DNA of 64,000 nucleotides from Pandoraea aquatica (GTDB lineage Bacteria; Pseudomonadota; Gammaproteobacteria; Burkholderiales; Burkholderiaceae): NCBI RefSeq assembly GCF_902459565.1, contig NZ_CABPSN010000011.1, positions 62,001 to 126,000 of the forward strand, read 5' to 3'. Shown piece by piece: positions 1 to 9,777 of this stretch (position 1 is its first letter; each line of letters starts with the position of its first letter). The notes under the pieces were generated by a model. It saw only the letters and a program-made list of their open reading frames with translations, ran no database searches and was not told where the DNA came from. The position numbers and the translations under genes were made by a program.

Positions 1-1030
1 GGAAGCATTGCGTAAGGAAGGCCAGGCCGGACAACGCAAGATCACGCAGTACACCCGGTATTTCACGGTGGTGCTTGCGCTCTTCCAGGCAGCTGCAATC
101 GCGGTGACGTTGGAGAGCGAGCCGGGGCTCGTCGTCGATCCGGGCATGCTGTTCCGCCTGACGACGGTGATCACGCTCGTGACCGGCACGATGTTCCTGA
201 TGTGGCTTGGTGAGCAGATCACCGAACGCGGTCTCGGTAACGGCATTTCGATCATCATCTTCGGCGGTATTGCGGCAGGTTTGCCGAACGCTGTGGGTGG
301 TTTGTTCGAGTTGGTCGGTACCGGTTCGATCGGTCCGTTCTCGGCGATCGTGATCTGTGCCCTGGTGGTGCTCGTGACGTTCTTCGTCGTTTTCGTCGAA
401 CGTGGTCAACGCAAGATTCTGGTCAACTACGCGAAGCGTCAGGTCGGCAACAAGGTGTACGGTGGTCAGGCTTCGCACCTGCCGCTCAAGCTGAATATGG
501 CAGGCGTGATTCCGCCGATCTTTGCATCGTCGATCATCCTGTTCCCGGCAACGATCGCGAATTGGTTCGGCGCAGGTGATAACGCGCGCTGGCTCAAGGA
601 TATCGCGGCGAAGTTGTCGCCGGGTCAGCCGATCTACGTGATGCTCTACGCACTGGCGATCGTGTTCTTCTGCTTCTTCTACACCGCTCTGGTGTTTAAC
701 AGCAAGGAGACCGCCGAGAACCTGAAGAAGAGCGGAGCGTTTGTTCCGGGTATCCGCCCGGGCGACCAGACCGCGCGTTATATCGATAAGATCCTGACGC
801 GATTGACACTGGCCGGTGCAGCTTACGTCACCTTGGTGTGTTTGCTGCCTGAGTTCCTGGTGTTGCGCTGGAATGTCCCGTTCTACTTCGGTGGAACCTC
901 ACTGCTGATTATCGTGGTGGTGACGATGGACTTCATGGCGCAAGTGCAGTCGTATGTGATGTCGCAACAATATGAGTCGCTGCTCCGCAAAGCGAATTTC
1001 AAGGGCGGCAATAACATGACGCTTCGCTGA
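1..1030 (+). CDS. secY: Protein translocase subunit SecY (5' end outside window)
   Basis: SecY is the channel subunit of the SecYEG translocon in the inner membrane. The reading frame is open to the left edge, and about 342 residues are present against roughly 440 in the family, so about a hundred N-terminal residues lie outside. Recognisable blocks are [17 protein letters not shown]-like text near residue 65, GNGISIIIF, the VERGQRKI cytoplasmic loop, [18 protein letters not shown] and [15 protein letters not shown]. The C-terminus ends [14 protein letters not shown] and a short tail. infA follows after 12 nt, so the gene closes the spc operon and reads into infA and the alpha operon. The family assignment is secure. 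Confidence 0.98.
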   Translation, partial: EALRKEGQAGQRKITQYTRYFTVVLALFQAAAIAVTLESEPGLVVDPGMLFRLTTVITLVTGTMFLMWLGEQITERGLGNGISIIIFGGIAAGLPNAVGGLFELVGTGSIGPFSAIVICALVVLVTFFVVFVERGQRKILVNYAKRQVGNKVYGGQASHLPLKLNMAGVIPPIFASSIILFPATIANWFGAGDNARWLKDIAAKLSPGQPIYVMLYALAIVFFCFFYTALVFNSKETAENLKKSGAFVPGIRPGDQTARYIDKILTRLTLAGAAYVTLVCLLPEFLVLRWNVPFYFGGTSLLIIVVVTMDFMAQVQSYVMSQQYESLLRKANFKGGNNMTLR

Positions 1031-1042
1031 TCATCCAGGATC

Positions 1043-1261
1043 ATGTCGAAAGACGACGTTATTCAAATGCAGGGTGAGGTCGTTGAAAACCTCCCCAATG
1101 CCACCTTCCGGGTAAAGCTGGAAAATGGCCATGTAGTACTCGGACATATTTCCGGCAAGATGCGGATGCATTACATCCGCATCCTTCCCGGAGATAAGGT
1201 GACGGTAGAGTTGACGCCCTACGATCTGTCGCGTGCGCGGATCGTCTTCCGGGCGAAGTGA
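1043..1261 (+). CDS. infA: Translation initiation factor IF-1
   Basis: This 72-residue S1/OB-fold protein binds the 30S A site during initiation. The sequence is nearly the family consensus ([20 protein letters not shown], then [20 protein letters not shown] and a C-terminal ARIVFRAK). The second residue is Ser where Ala is commoner. It starts 12 nt after secY with only a weak upstream Shine-Dalgarno (CCAGGA), which suggests translational coupling. Its place between secY and rpmJ is usual in beta- and many gammaproteobacteria. Confidence 0.98.
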   Translation: MSKDDVIQMQGEVVENLPNATFRVKLENGHVVLGHISGKMRMHYIRILPGDKVTVELTPYDLSRARIVFRAK

Positions 1262-1280
1262 TTAGAGAGAGGGAATTGTC

Positions 1281-1397
1281 ATGAAAGTTTTGGCATCTGT
1301 TAAGTGCATCTGCCGCAATTGCAAGTTTGTGAAGCGCAAAGGCGTGCTGCGCGTGATCTGCAGCTCGGATCCGCGCCACAAGCAACGTCAGGGCTAA
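1281..1397 (+). CDS. rpmJ: 50S ribosomal protein L36
   Basis: This 38-residue ribosomal protein begins MKVLASVK and ends HKQRQG. It is the zinc-binding (C+) form: Cys11, Cys14, Cys27 and His33 make up the usual zinc site, with an additional Cys at position 9. A purine-rich ribosome binding site (GAGAGAGGGAA) lies just upstream. It sits 19 nt after infA and 35 nt before rpsM. That short gap leaves no room for the long S4-binding leader found ahead of rpsM in E. coli. Confidence 0.97.
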   Translation: MKVLASVKCICRNCKFVKRKGVLRVICSSDPRHKQRQG

Positions 1398-1432
1398 TCG
1401 GCCTTTAACGCTATTTAGTTGGGGAATTACGA

Positions 1433-1798
1433 ATGGCTCGTATCGCAGGGGTTAACATCCCGAACCACCAGCACACTGTCATTGGCCTGACGGCTATTTA
1501 CGGTGTCGGTCGCACGCGCGCTCGCCAGATTTGCGACGCAGCCGGTGTGGCTCACTCGAAGAAGGTCAAGGACCTCGACGACGCTGATCTCGAAAAGCTG
1601 CGTGATCAAGTTGGTCAACTGACGGTTGAGGGTGACCTTCGCCGTGAGACGACCATGAGCATCAAGCGCCTGATGGACCTGGGCTGCTATCGTGGTATGC
1701 GTCACCGCAAGGGCTTGCCGCTTCGCGGTCAGCGCACCCGTACCAATGCGCGTACCCGTAAGGGCCCGCGTAAGGCCGGCGTCTCGCTGAAGAAGTAA
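1433..1798 (+). CDS. rpsM: 30S ribosomal protein S13
   Basis: S13 is a 121-residue head protein of the small subunit that contacts the P-site tRNA and the bridge to the 50S subunit. Typical features are the start [10 protein letters not shown], the helix-two-turn-helix text [31 protein letters not shown] and the basic tail [12 protein letters not shown]. Length is as expected. It opens the alpha operon here, followed 17 nt later by rpsK, with GGGGAATT upstream of the ATG. Confidence 0.98.
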   Translation: MARIAGVNIPNHQHTVIGLTAIYGVGRTRARQICDAAGVAHSKKVKDLDDADLEKLRDQVGQLTVEGDLRRETTMSIKRLMDLGCYRGMRHRKGLPLRGQRTRTNARTRKGPRKAGVSLKK

Positions 1799-1815
1799 CC
1801 AGAGGATAGGAACTC

Positions 1816-2220
1816 ATGGCTAAGCAACAGAACAACGCCGCTTCGCAGCGCGTTCGCAAGAAGGTCAAGAAGAGCGTTGCCGAAGGCGTCGTGCACGTCC
1901 ACGCTTCGTTCAACAACACCATCATCACGATCACCGATCGTCAGGGCAATGCGCTGGCATGGGCGACGTCGGGTGGCCAGGGCTTCAAGGGTTCGCGTAA
2001 GTCGACCCCGTTCGCTGCCCAGGTTGCTGCTGAGTCGGCTGGCCGCGTGGCACTGGAATATGGCGTGAAGAACCTCGAAGTTCGCATCAAGGGCCCGGGC
2101 CCGGGTCGCGAATCCGCGGTTCGTGCGCTGAATGCGCTGGGTATCAAGATCACGGCCATTTCGGACGTGACGCCGGTCCCGCACAACGGCTGCCGCCCGC
2201 CGAAGCGTCGTCGTATCTAA
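1816..2220 (+). CDS. rpsK: 30S ribosomal protein S11
   Basis: S11 is a 134-residue protein of the 30S platform. It has the family's core [35 protein letters not shown] and the strongly conserved end [17 protein letters not shown]. The ribosome binding site AGAGGATAGG precedes the ATG. The gene is followed by an unusually long 152-nt gap before rpsD, which is described separately. Confidence 0.98.
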   Translation: MAKQQNNAASQRVRKKVKKSVAEGVVHVHASFNNTIITITDRQGNALAWATSGGQGFKGSRKSTPFAAQVAAESAGRVALEYGVKNLEVRIKGPGPGRESAVRALNALGIKITAISDVTPVPHNGCRPPKRRRI

Positions 2221-2240
2221 GACGCTTCAGAAAATCCTGC

Positions 2241-2320
2241 TATAATCGCGGGTTCGCGCACGGTCTCGGCCGTGCGCGTAGTAATTTCTAAGACCACCGT
2301 CCGGTACATTGGTACCGGAC
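2241..2320 (+). promoter_or_regulatory. TATAAT box and two perfect hairpins in the rpsK-rpsD gap
   Basis: The 152-nt gap inside this otherwise tight operon holds a consensus TATAAT at 2241-2246 with no good -35. It also has a perfect 9-bp hairpin (CGCGCACGG / CCGTGCGCG, 6-nt loop) at 2255-2278 and a second perfect 9-bp hairpin (GTCCGGTAC / GTACCGGAC, loop ATTG) at 2299-2320. Neither hairpin is followed by a T-run, so simple termination is unlikely. An internal promoter or an autogenous control site for S4, the classic alpha-operon regulator in E. coli, is inference only. Confidence 0.5.
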
Positions 2321-2372
2321 TTGCGTAGTGGACAAAGTTCGCTGCGTCAAATTTTGAGATAAAGGAACAACC

Positions 2373-2996
2373 GTGGCACGTTATATCGGCCCGAAGGCCA
2401 AACTCTCCCGTCGTGAAGGTACTGACCTCTTCCTGAAGAGCGCACGTCGCTCGCTCGCCGACAAGTGCAAGCTGGATAGCAAGCCGGGTCAGCATGGCCG
2501 CACGTCGGGTGCTCGTACGTCGGACTACGGCAACCAGCTGCGCGAAAAGCAGAAGGTTAAGCGTATTTACGGCGTGCTTGAGCGTCAGTTCCGTCGTTAT
2601 TTCGCGGAAGCCGACCGCGTCAAGGGCAACACGGGTGAAAACCTGCTGCAACTGCTCGAGTCGCGCCTGGACAACGTCGTGTACCGCATGGGCTTTGGTT
2701 CGACGCGCGCTGAAGCGCGCCAACTCGTTGGTCACAAGGCCATCGTGGTGAACGGTGTCGTTTCGAACATCCCGTCGATCAAGGTCAAGGCCGGCGATGT
2801 GATCAGCATTCGCGAAAAGGCCAAGAAGCAAGTGCGTATTCAAGAAGCGCTGACGCTGGCTGAGCAAGTCGGTTTCCCGATCTGGGTTTCGGTTGACGCC
2901 AAGAAGATGGAAGGCACTTTCAAGGCACTGCCGGAACGTAGCGATATCGCGGGCGACATCAACGAAAGCCTGATCGTCGAATTGTATTCGCGTTAA
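2373..2996 (+). CDS. rpsD: 30S ribosomal protein S4
   Basis: This 207-residue primary 16S rRNA-binding protein nucleates 30S assembly, and in E. coli it represses its own operon. The start codon is GTG with AAAGGAAC upstream, giving the standard [16 protein letters not shown]. The S4 RNA-binding domain is visible around residues 97-160 ([33 protein letters not shown]). The tail is VELYSR. The N-terminal zinc-site cysteines seen in some S4 proteins are absent. Confidence 0.98.
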   Translation: MARYIGPKAKLSRREGTDLFLKSARRSLADKCKLDSKPGQHGRTSGARTSDYGNQLREKQKVKRIYGVLERQFRRYFAEADRVKGNTGENLLQLLESRLDNVVYRMGFGSTRAEARQLVGHKAIVVNGVVSNIPSIKVKAGDVISIREKAKKQVRIQEALTLAEQVGFPIWVSVDAKKMEGTFKALPERSDIAGDINESLIVELYSR

Positions 2997-3011
2997 TCCG
3001 TATGATGCTTG

Positions 3012-3032
3012 ACGCGCCTCACGGCGCGTTTT
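3012..3032 (+). terminator. Weak terminator-like hairpin between rpsD and rpoA
   Basis: A 7-bp stem ACGCGCC / GGCGCGT with loop TCAC is followed by TTTT. It lies inside the operon, so at most it would attenuate transcription between the ribosomal protein genes and rpoA. A similar hairpin with a TTCG loop (4090-4111) follows rpoA without a clear T-run. Confidence 0.4.
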
Positions 3033-3102
3033 GCGTTCCGTGCAGGTTGTCACCCATCAGCCTTATCGGTGTAACGAGCCGAGGGTATTGAAAAGGAAAC
3101 CT

Positions 3103-4080
3103 ATGCAAACCAGTTTGTTGAAGCCCAAGATTATTGCGGTTGAGCCGGTCGGTGAGCATCACGCCAAAGTCGTGATGGAGCCGTTCGAACGTGGCTATGG
3201 CCACACCTTGGGCAACGCGCTTCGCCGCGTGCTGTTGTCGTCGATGGTGGGCTACGCGCCGACCGAAGTGACGATCGCCGGCGTTGTGCATGAATACTCC
3301 ACCATCGATGGTGTCCAGGAAGATGTCGTCAACTTCCTGTTGAACCTGAAGGGTGTCGTGTTCAAGCTGCATAACCGTGACGAAGTCACCGTTACGCTGC
3401 GCAAGGATGGTGAAGGTGTGGTGCGTGCTTCGGATATCGAAGTGCCGCATGATGTGGAACTGATCAACCCCGATCACGTGATCGCGCATCTGGCGAAGGG
3501 CGGCAAGCTCGACGTTCAGATCAAGATCGAAAAGGGTCGTGGTTATGTCCCGGGTAACGTGCGCCGTTATGGCGACGAATCGGCCAAGGTTATCGGCCGC
3601 ATCGTCCTCGACGCGTCGTTCTCGCCGGTCAAGCGTGTGAGCTACGCGGTCGAATCGGCCCGTGTGGAACAGCGTACGGACCTGGACAAGCTCGTGATGA
3701 ACATCGAAACCAACGGTGTGGTGTCGCCGGAAGAAGCGATCCGTCAATCGGCTCGCATCCTCGTCGACCAACTGTCGGTGTTCGCTGCGCTGGAAGGCAC
3801 GGAAGCCGCCAGCGAAGCGCCGTCGCGTGCGCCGCAGATCGATCCGATCCTGCTGCGTCCGGTGGACGATCTCGAGTTGACGGTGCGTTCGGCCAACTGC
3901 TTGAAGGCCGAAAACATCTACTACATCGGCGACCTGATCCAGCGTACCGAGAACGAATTGCTCAAGACCCCGAACCTGGGTCGCAAGTCGCTCAACGAGA
4001 TCAAGGAAGTGCTTGCCTCGCGTGGTCTCACGCTCGGCATGAAGCTCGAAAACTGGCCGCCGGCTGGTCTCGAGAAGTAA
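3103..4080 (+). CDS. rpoA: RNA polymerase alpha subunit
   Basis: The alpha subunit seeds RNA polymerase assembly and contacts activators and UP elements. I chose the ATG at 3103 (AAAAGGAAA upstream; [10 protein letters not shown]), which gives 325 residues, the usual length in Burkholderiales. A longer in-frame upstream extension has no family support. The N-terminal dimerisation domain includes [20 protein letters not shown]. After an acidic and Ala-rich linker near residue 240, the C-terminal domain carries [16 protein letters not shown] and the helix-hairpin-helix [14 protein letters not shown]. Confidence 0.98.
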   Translation: MQTSLLKPKIIAVEPVGEHHAKVVMEPFERGYGHTLGNALRRVLLSSMVGYAPTEVTIAGVVHEYSTIDGVQEDVVNFLLNLKGVVFKLHNRDEVTVTLRKDGEGVVRASDIEVPHDVELINPDHVIAHLAKGGKLDVQIKIEKGRGYVPGNVRRYGDESAKVIGRIVLDASFSPVKRVSYAVESARVEQRTDLDKLVMNIETNGVVSPEEAIRQSARILVDQLSVFAALEGTEAASEAPSRAPQIDPILLRPVDDLELTVRSANCLKAENIYYIGDLIQRTENELLKTPNLGRKSLNEIKEVLASRGLTLGMKLENWPPAGLEK

Positions 4081-4232
4081 TGTAACGACATGGCCGCCTT
4101 CGGGCGGCCGTGTTGCTACGTAAGTGCGGCACGTCGGCATGTCCGATACGGCCGATTGCGAAGGTACCGGCCCGCGGTGGTGATCACCGATAGAAGAGCT
4201 TGGTCGAAAACTCTGTTTAAAGGAAAGTAAAA

Positions 4233-4625
4233 ATGCGTCACCGTCATGGTTTGCGTAAACTGAACCGTACCAGCAGCCACCGTCTGGCCATGCTGCGTAA
4301 CATGTCGAATTCGCTGCTCCAGCACGAAGCCATCAAGACCACGCTGCCGAAGGCTAAGGAACTGCGTAAGGTCGTCGAGCCCCTCATCACGCTGGGCAAG
4401 AAGGACTCCGTCGCTAACCGTCGTCTGGCGTTCAACCGCCTGCGCGATCGCGAAATGGTCACGAAGCTGTTCAACGAACTCGGCCCGCGTTTTGCCAACC
4501 GTCCGGGCGGCTACCTGCGTATCCTGAAGATGGGTTTCCGCGTGGGTGACAACGCTCCGATGGCTTTCGTCGAACTGCTGGATCGTCCGGAAGTCGACAC
4601 GGAAGCGCCGGAAGTCGCTGAGTAA
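4233..4625 (+). CDS. rplQ: 50S ribosomal protein L17
   Basis: L17 is a 130-residue protein of the large subunit near the exit tunnel. The start [17 protein letters not shown], the [13 protein letters not shown] segment and the [20 protein letters not shown] block are all present. A good AAAGGAAAG site precedes the ATG. It is the last gene of the alpha operon and is closed by a strong terminator 44 nt downstream. The preceding 152-nt gap after rpoA contains only the TTCG hairpin at 4090-4111. Confidence 0.98.
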   Translation: MRHRHGLRKLNRTSSHRLAMLRNMSNSLLQHEAIKTTLPKAKELRKVVEPLITLGKKDSVANRRLAFNRLRDREMVTKLFNELGPRFANRPGGYLRILKMGFRVGDNAPMAFVELLDRPEVDTEAPEVAE

Positions 4626-4669
4626 GCGATTCGCGCAACGGTCTCTTGAAGGCCGTCAGCCGTAGAAAG

Positions 4670-4702
4670 AAGCCAGGTCATTGACCTGGCTTTTTTGTTT
4701 TT
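4670..4702 (+). terminator. Rho-independent terminator of the alpha operon
   Basis: A 9-bp perfect stem AAGCCAGGT / ACCTGGCTT with a 5-nt loop is followed by a run of T residues broken by one G. It stands directly after rplQ on the same strand. Confidence 0.93.
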
Positions 4703-4818
4703 GGGCATCGTCCGAGCGGGTGTCAGCGCCAGCCTGGAAATCGTTGTCCACACGCACATCTTTGCCTGTGTCGGTGTAGAGTGAACACCTCTCACGCCTG
4801 AACGGTCTACAGCACACC

Positions 4819-5151
4819 ATGGACGCCCTTCTCATCGTCATGACGACATTTCCCGACGAGGCCAGCGCAGAAGCGGCCATCGACGGCATGCTTGCCGGAC
4901 GTCTGGCGGCCTGCGTGCAGCAAATGGCACCGGTGCGGTCGAGTTATTGCTGGCAGGGCAAACGTGAAACGAGCGTGGAAGTACCGCTCATGATCAAGAC
5001 GACTGCTGCGCGATATGGCGCGCTGGAGCAGTACATCAAAGAACACCATCCGTACGATGTCCCGGAGATTGTCGCGTGGCCCGCCACTGCGGCGCTGCCG
5101 GCTTATGCGCGATGGGTTGAGAACGAGACGCGAGGGGAACTGCATGTTTGA
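4819..5151 (+). CDS. cutA: Divalent-cation tolerance protein CutA
   Basis: CutA is a small trimeric cytosolic protein of the PII-like fold linked to copper tolerance. The exact role is unclear. At 110 residues the length is typical. Family blocks visible are the N-terminal strand LLIVMTTFPDEASAEAAI, RLAACVQQMAPVRSSYCWQG, EVPLMIKT and HPYDVPEIVAWPA. The dsbD region follows at once, and cutA next to dsbD is a familiar proteobacterial arrangement. Confidence 0.95.
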   Translation: MDALLIVMTTFPDEASAEAAIDGMLAGRLAACVQQMAPVRSSYCWQGKRETSVEVPLMIKTTAARYGALEQYIKEHHPYDVPEIVAWPATAALPAYARWVENETRGELHV

Positions 5152-5209
5152 TGTGAAGACGTTGGCCGGGCCTGAATTGGCGCTTTCTAGCAGTCCCCGG
5201 AGAGCGACG

Positions 5210-7132
5210 ATGCAGCATCGCGTCCAGCGACTCTGGATGCTTGCGCTGACGTTGCTGGCGGTCATGCTGACGTTGGGCGCGGGCCGTGCCCATGCAGCGG
5301 ACGATTTCCTCGATCCCGACGTCGCCTTCAAAGTGTCGAAAACGGAACAGCCCGGGGTCGTGGTGCTGCGTTTCGACGTCGCGAAGGGGTATTACCTCTA
5401 TCGCGAGCGGTTCGCCTTCGCCGCGGATAACCCCGCCGTCAAACTCGGTGCGCCGGTGTTCCCGAAGGGCGAGGTCAAGCACGACGACACCTTCGGCAAG
5501 GACATGGAGGTGTATCACGAGCCGATCGATGTCCGGATTCCGGTCGATCAGGCGAGCGGGCCGTTTACGCTGAACGTCACGATGCAGGGATGCGCAGACA
5601 AGGGCCTGTGCTATCCGCCGATGGACAAACCGTTGAAGATCTCTGCCGCGGCGGTTGGCAACGGGGGCGGTGGTACTTCCAGCGCCGGTTCCGCTGCCGG
5701 CCCCGCGACTCAGGCATTGTTGGGTGGCGCAGCGCAGGGGGCTGGAGGTACTTCGCTCGCCTCCCCTGCCGTGACCCCGCCCGCCAGTAGCTCAGCAGGC
5801 GGATGGCTGTCTGCGCGAGACGACTACAACGAAGCGGAACGGATTCTCTCGGGCGGCAGCTTTGCGTTGGCGTTGGGGATTTTCTTCGTGCTAGGCCTCG
5901 GGCTTGCCTTCACCCCGTGCGTTTTGCCGATGGTGCCGATTCTCCTGTCGATCGTCGCAGGGCAAGAAGCCAGTCGTGGGAAGGCCGTGCGTCTGGCTAT
6001 CGCGTATGTCCTCGGTATGGCCATCGTGAACACCGTCATTGGTGTGGCGGCCGGGCTGCTCGGGCAGGGCTTGATTGCCTTCTTGCAGGCCCCCTGGGTG
6101 CTAGCCCTGTTCGCGTTGTTGATGGTGGTCCTGTCCCTTTCGATGTTCGGGATGTACGAGATCCAGCTGCCTGCCGCACTGCGTGACCGGATCGACAATG
6201 CTGCGCGCAAGCAGCAGTCGGGACAGTGGGTCGGCGCGGCGATGATGGGTGTGTTGTCCGGGCTGATCGTCAGTCCCTGCGTGACGGCACCTCTGGCGGC
6301 TGCGTTGGCGTTTATCGCCAAAACCGGTGACGCCGTTTTCGGTGGTGCAACGCTCTTTGCGTTGTCGCTGGGGATGGGGTTGCCGCTCGTGATTCTTGCG
6401 GGTGGCGGGGGTACGTTGTTACCGCGCGCGGGCGCATGGATGGACGGCGTGAAGCGTTTCTTCGGTTTCCTGCTGCTCGGCGTTGCGCTGTGGATCGTTC
6501 GCCCGCTCCTGTCGACACCGGTTTTGCTTCTTGGCGCGGGTGTTCTCCTGTTGGTCGCGGCCACGTTCATGCGCGTGTTCGATAATTTGCCCGATGGGGT
6601 TAGCGGCGCGCGACGTCTTTTGAAAGGTCTCGGCGTCGCCGTGGCACTGCTGGGTGCCGTAGCGCTCGTCGGTGCTGCTGCCGGGGCGCGTGATCCGCTA
6701 GCACCGCTGGCTGGCTTGTCGACGGTGGCATCGGGGAGTGCCAATGCTGGCGCACCCACTGTCGAAGGCGTGAAGTTTCAGCGTGTTCGTAGCGTGGCGG
6801 AACTGGATCAGGTGGTGGCGAGCGCCGGGCGTCCGGTGATGTTCGATTTCTATGCGGACTGGTGCATCAGTTGCAAGGAGATGGAGCGTTTCGTGTTCAC
6901 GGATCCGCGCGTGAAAGCCCGTCTCGATCAAGTGGTGCTCGTGCAGGCTGACGTCACGGCTAACAATGCCGACGATCAGGCGCTACTCAAGCGCTTCGGT
7001 TTGTTTGGGCCGCCTGGCATCATCTTCTTCGATGGTAGTGGCAAGGAAGTGAGCGGAACGCGCGTGATCGGCGCGCAGTCGGCCGATCTGTTCTTGCGAA
7101 GCCTCGAAAAAGCATTCGGGCCGGCTGCCTGA
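5210..7132 (+). CDS. dsbD: Thiol:disulfide interchange protein DsbD
   Basis: DsbD carries electrons from cytosolic thioredoxin across the inner membrane to periplasmic DsbC, DsbG and CcmG-type proteins. I chose the ATG at 5210 because GGAGAG precedes it and it yields a clean signal peptide (LALTLLAVMLTLG, cleavage after AHA near residue 29). An in-frame ATG at 5144 would add 22 residues and overlap cutA. The alpha domain has the Cys128-Cys134 pair (QGCADKGLC). The membrane domain has the two half-sites FTPCVLPMVP and VSPCVTAPLA. The C-terminal thioredoxin domain has WCISC near residues 551-555. At 640 residues it is longer than E. coli DsbD, with a Gly/Ser/Ala-rich linker after the alpha domain. 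Confidence 0.96.
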   Translation: MQHRVQRLWMLALTLLAVMLTLGAGRAHAADDFLDPDVAFKVSKTEQPGVVVLRFDVAKGYYLYRERFAFAADNPAVKLGAPVFPKGEVKHDDTFGKDMEVYHEPIDVRIPVDQASGPFTLNVTMQGCADKGLCYPPMDKPLKISAAAVGNGGGGTSSAGSAAGPATQALLGGAAQGAGGTSLASPAVTPPASSSAGGWLSARDDYNEAERILSGGSFALALGIFFVLGLGLAFTPCVLPMVPILLSIVAGQEASRGKAVRLAIAYVLGMAIVNTVIGVAAGLLGQGLIAFLQAPWVLALFALLMVVLSLSMFGMYEIQLPAALRDRIDNAARKQQSGQWVGAAMMGVLSGLIVSPCVTAPLAAALAFIAKTGDAVFGGATLFALSLGMGLPLVILAGGGGTLLPRAGAWMDGVKRFFGFLLLGVALWIVRPLLSTPVLLLGAGVLLLVAATFMRVFDNLPDGVSGARRLLKGLGVAVALLGAVALVGAAAGARDPLAPLAGLSTVASGSANAGAPTVEGVKFQRVRSVAELDQVVASAGRPVMFDFYADWCISCKEMERFVFTDPRVKARLDQVVLVQADVTANNADDQALLKRFGLFGPPGIIFFDGSGKEVSGTRVIGAQSADLFLRSLEKAFGPAA

Positions 7133-7231
7133 GGCACCGACCCGAATCTATCCGAACCGACCGGCGCGGTTAGCGTAGCCAATGCGCCAAGTACGTCTAA
7201 AGCGCTCGGTCTGGCAAAAGTGTGCAAAATC

Positions 7232-7253
7232 AAGGCACCTGGCGAGGTGCCTT
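7232..7253 (-). terminator. Hairpin downstream of hemB
   Basis: This is a perfect 9-bp stem AAGGCACCT / AGGTGCCTT with loop GGCG, lying between the convergent dsbD and hemB. On the minus strand it is followed by GATTTTGC, a modest T-run. On the plus strand there is none, so it probably ends the hemB transcript. Confidence 0.65.
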
Positions 7254-7263
7254 GCGAAACGCC

Positions 7264-8358
<1,095 letters not shown>

Positions 8359-8422
8359 TCAACGATTCCGTAAGAGGGAAGGCGCGCAAAAAAGGGCGCT
8401 TGCCGGGAAACTTTCGAACGCA

Positions 8423-8437
8423 TGGTATATCATACCA
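8423..8437. promoter_or_regulatory. Perfect palindrome TGGTATATCATACCA upstream of hemB and the RNA candidate
   Basis: This is a 15-bp inverted repeat (TGGTAT / ATACCA around ATC), about 160 bp before hemB and just before the small-RNA candidate. A TTGCCG -35-like hexamer lies at 8400-8405, 18 bp before GGTATA, so the palindrome would overlap a -10. On the other strand it contains TATGAT. The shape suits a dimeric repressor such as a GntR-type protein, but no regulator can be named. Confidence 0.4.
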
Positions 8438-8439
8438 AC

Positions 8440-8549
8440 CGGATGTTCGCACTGCGTGTGACGTCCCCCGCTTCTCCTCCCTGAGCGGGCGCCTGTCGTT
8501 CTACGATAAGGCTTATTTAAACCCGCCGTGCCTACACGGCGGTTTTTTT
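8440..8549 (+). ncRNA. Candidate small RNA with CCTCC loop and terminator
   Basis: Three hairpins stand in tandem. The first is CCCGCT / AGCGGG at 8467-8489, whose 11-nt loop contains TCTCCTCCC, complementary to Shine-Dalgarno sequences. The second runs from 8491 to 8512 (GCCTGTCGT / ACGATAAGGC, one bulge). The third is a terminator CCGCCGTG / CACGGCGG, loop CCTA, with seven T (8523-8549). No protein-coding gene on this strand precedes the terminator, so it must end some other transcript. The 5' end is a guess from the possible promoter around 8400-8430. The layout recalls anti-SD-loop small RNAs known from proteobacteria. Confidence 0.55.
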
Positions 8550-8810
8550 ATGTGCGCTCGAATCGTGTCATAACGGCACGGCAACCGCCCGGATCGTCTC
8601 GCTTTCCGGTGAGTTCACGCAGACATCATCCGTTTGGCCGATACGGTGGTTCGCCGCGTCGGCCCCATCGATTTCCCTGAGACGACCCCAAAACGCTCGC
8701 CCTCTGCCCGCACTCCGCTCGTCGTCGCCGCGACGATTTGTCGCGCACGCCCGGGGTGCCGAACGTCTACCTTTGGAAGCAGATTCCGCGAGCGGGCTGC
8801 GAACAAGCGT
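8550..8810. other. Intergenic stretch, nothing clear
   Basis: Between the terminator of the RNA candidate and the end of engB I see no supportable gene. There is one 6-bp hairpin (8729-8745, CGCGAC / GTCGCG) without a T-run that could help end engB transcription. Confidence 0.4.
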
Positions 8811-9479
8811 TTACTTCTTGGCCTTCTCGCGCGCCGGAATGGCGAGCCACTCTTCGAGCATGCGCTGCGCAGCGTCGACGCCGGTGCGCTTGAGCGACGA
8901 GAACAGTTGCGCCGTGAATTGCGGCGCAACGGTCGGATCGTCAGACGGCAGCCCATCGGTGCGCGGCAGCGCGGACAGGCGTTTCTGTGTCTCGCGCAAT
9001 ACGTTCGTGGCTTCCTGACGTGTCAGCTTATCGGCTTTCGTCAGCAGGGCATGGATCGGACGTCCGGTGGGCATGAACCAGTCGATCAGTTCGCAATCGA
9101 GGTCCGTGAACGGGCGGCGCGAGTCCATCACCAGCACGAGGCCGCGCAATTGCGGACGCTGGACGAGGTAGTCGCCGAGCAGCTGTTGCCAGTGCACCTT
9201 CACACCGCCGCCGACCTCGGCATAGCCGTACCCCGGCAAATCGACGAGGTAGCCGTAAAGGTGTTCGAGGTGAGCGATCTCGAAGTAGTTGATGTGCTGC
9301 GTGCGACCCGGCGTCTTGCTCGAGAAGGCCAGCCGCTTCTGATTGCAGAGGATGTTGAGCGCGCTGGATTTGCCCGCGTTCGAGCGACCCGCGAAGGCGA
9401 CCTCGGGCACGGCCGTAGGCGGCAGGTCGCGCAGATGATTGACGGTCGTAAAGAAGCGGGCTTGATGAAGTAGGGACAT
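8811..9479 (-). CDS. engB: Ribosome biogenesis GTP-binding protein EngB (YihA/YsxC)
   Basis: EngB is a TrmE-Era-class GTPase needed for late 50S assembly. I chose the start at 9479 ([20 protein letters not shown]), giving 222 residues, because it matches the family's N-terminus. A start at 9560 would add 27 unsupported residues. No strong Shine-Dalgarno precedes either. GTPase motifs are G1 [10 protein letters not shown]2 region [12 protein letters not shown]3 DLPGYGYAE and G4 TKADKL. It is divergent from the cytochrome c4 gene. Confidence 0.95.
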   Translation of the reverse strand: MSLLHQARFFTTVNHLRDLPPTAVPEVAFAGRSNAGKSSALNILCNQKRLAFSSKTPGRTQHINYFEIAHLEHLYGYLVDLPGYGYAEVGGGVKVHWQQLLGDYLVQRPQLRGLVLVMDSRRPFTDLDCELIDWFMPTGRPIHALLTKADKLTRQEATNVLRETQKRLSALPRTDGLPSDDPTVAPQFTAQLFSSLKRTGVDAAQRMLEEWLAIPAREKAKK

Positions 9480-9634
9480 GACGGAAACCGGGGAGCGCCG
9501 CAGCCACTGGGATCGGGCCGCAACGCGGGCGCAGGCACGCAAGACGGTGGGGTTGAGCACTCACCGGCGACAGGCCGGGAAGCCCCGTTCTGCGGCCTTC
9601 TACATGGAAATCCCCTAAAGCCGGGGAAAGTCTT

Positions 9635-9646
9635 TATTGTACAATA
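9635..9646. promoter_or_regulatory. Palindrome TATTGTACAATA in the divergent engB / cytochrome c4 region
   Basis: This perfect 12-bp palindrome lies in an AT-rich island within the 298-bp divergent region and contains TACAAT, usable as a -10 on either strand. No convincing -35 was found for either gene. The rest of the region (9480-9777) shows nothing else I can name. Confidence 0.35.
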
Positions 9647-9777
9647 TGAAAGTTAACCTTGGCCTTGCCAGGGCTTGCCCGAACGTCTCGCGCGCCGTGA
9701 GGTTGGAGGAGAAACGCGGCGTCGGACGGTGAGTTCGAACGACCGATTTCCCGACAAAACAGATATAAGGTGTGCGA

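Noticed and set aside
1398-1432. E. coli-like S4 pseudoknot leader before rpsM
   Set aside because: The gap is only 35 nt and shows no such structure.
3031-3102. Upstream extension of rpoA
   Set aside because: The ATG at 3103 has a good ribosome site and gives the normal N-terminus and length.
8505-8516. GATAAGGCTTAT shared by the RNA candidate and the hexuronate leader (38865-38876)
   Set aside because: A single shared 12-mer is expected by chance in 64 kb, and in the RNA it is part of a hairpin.
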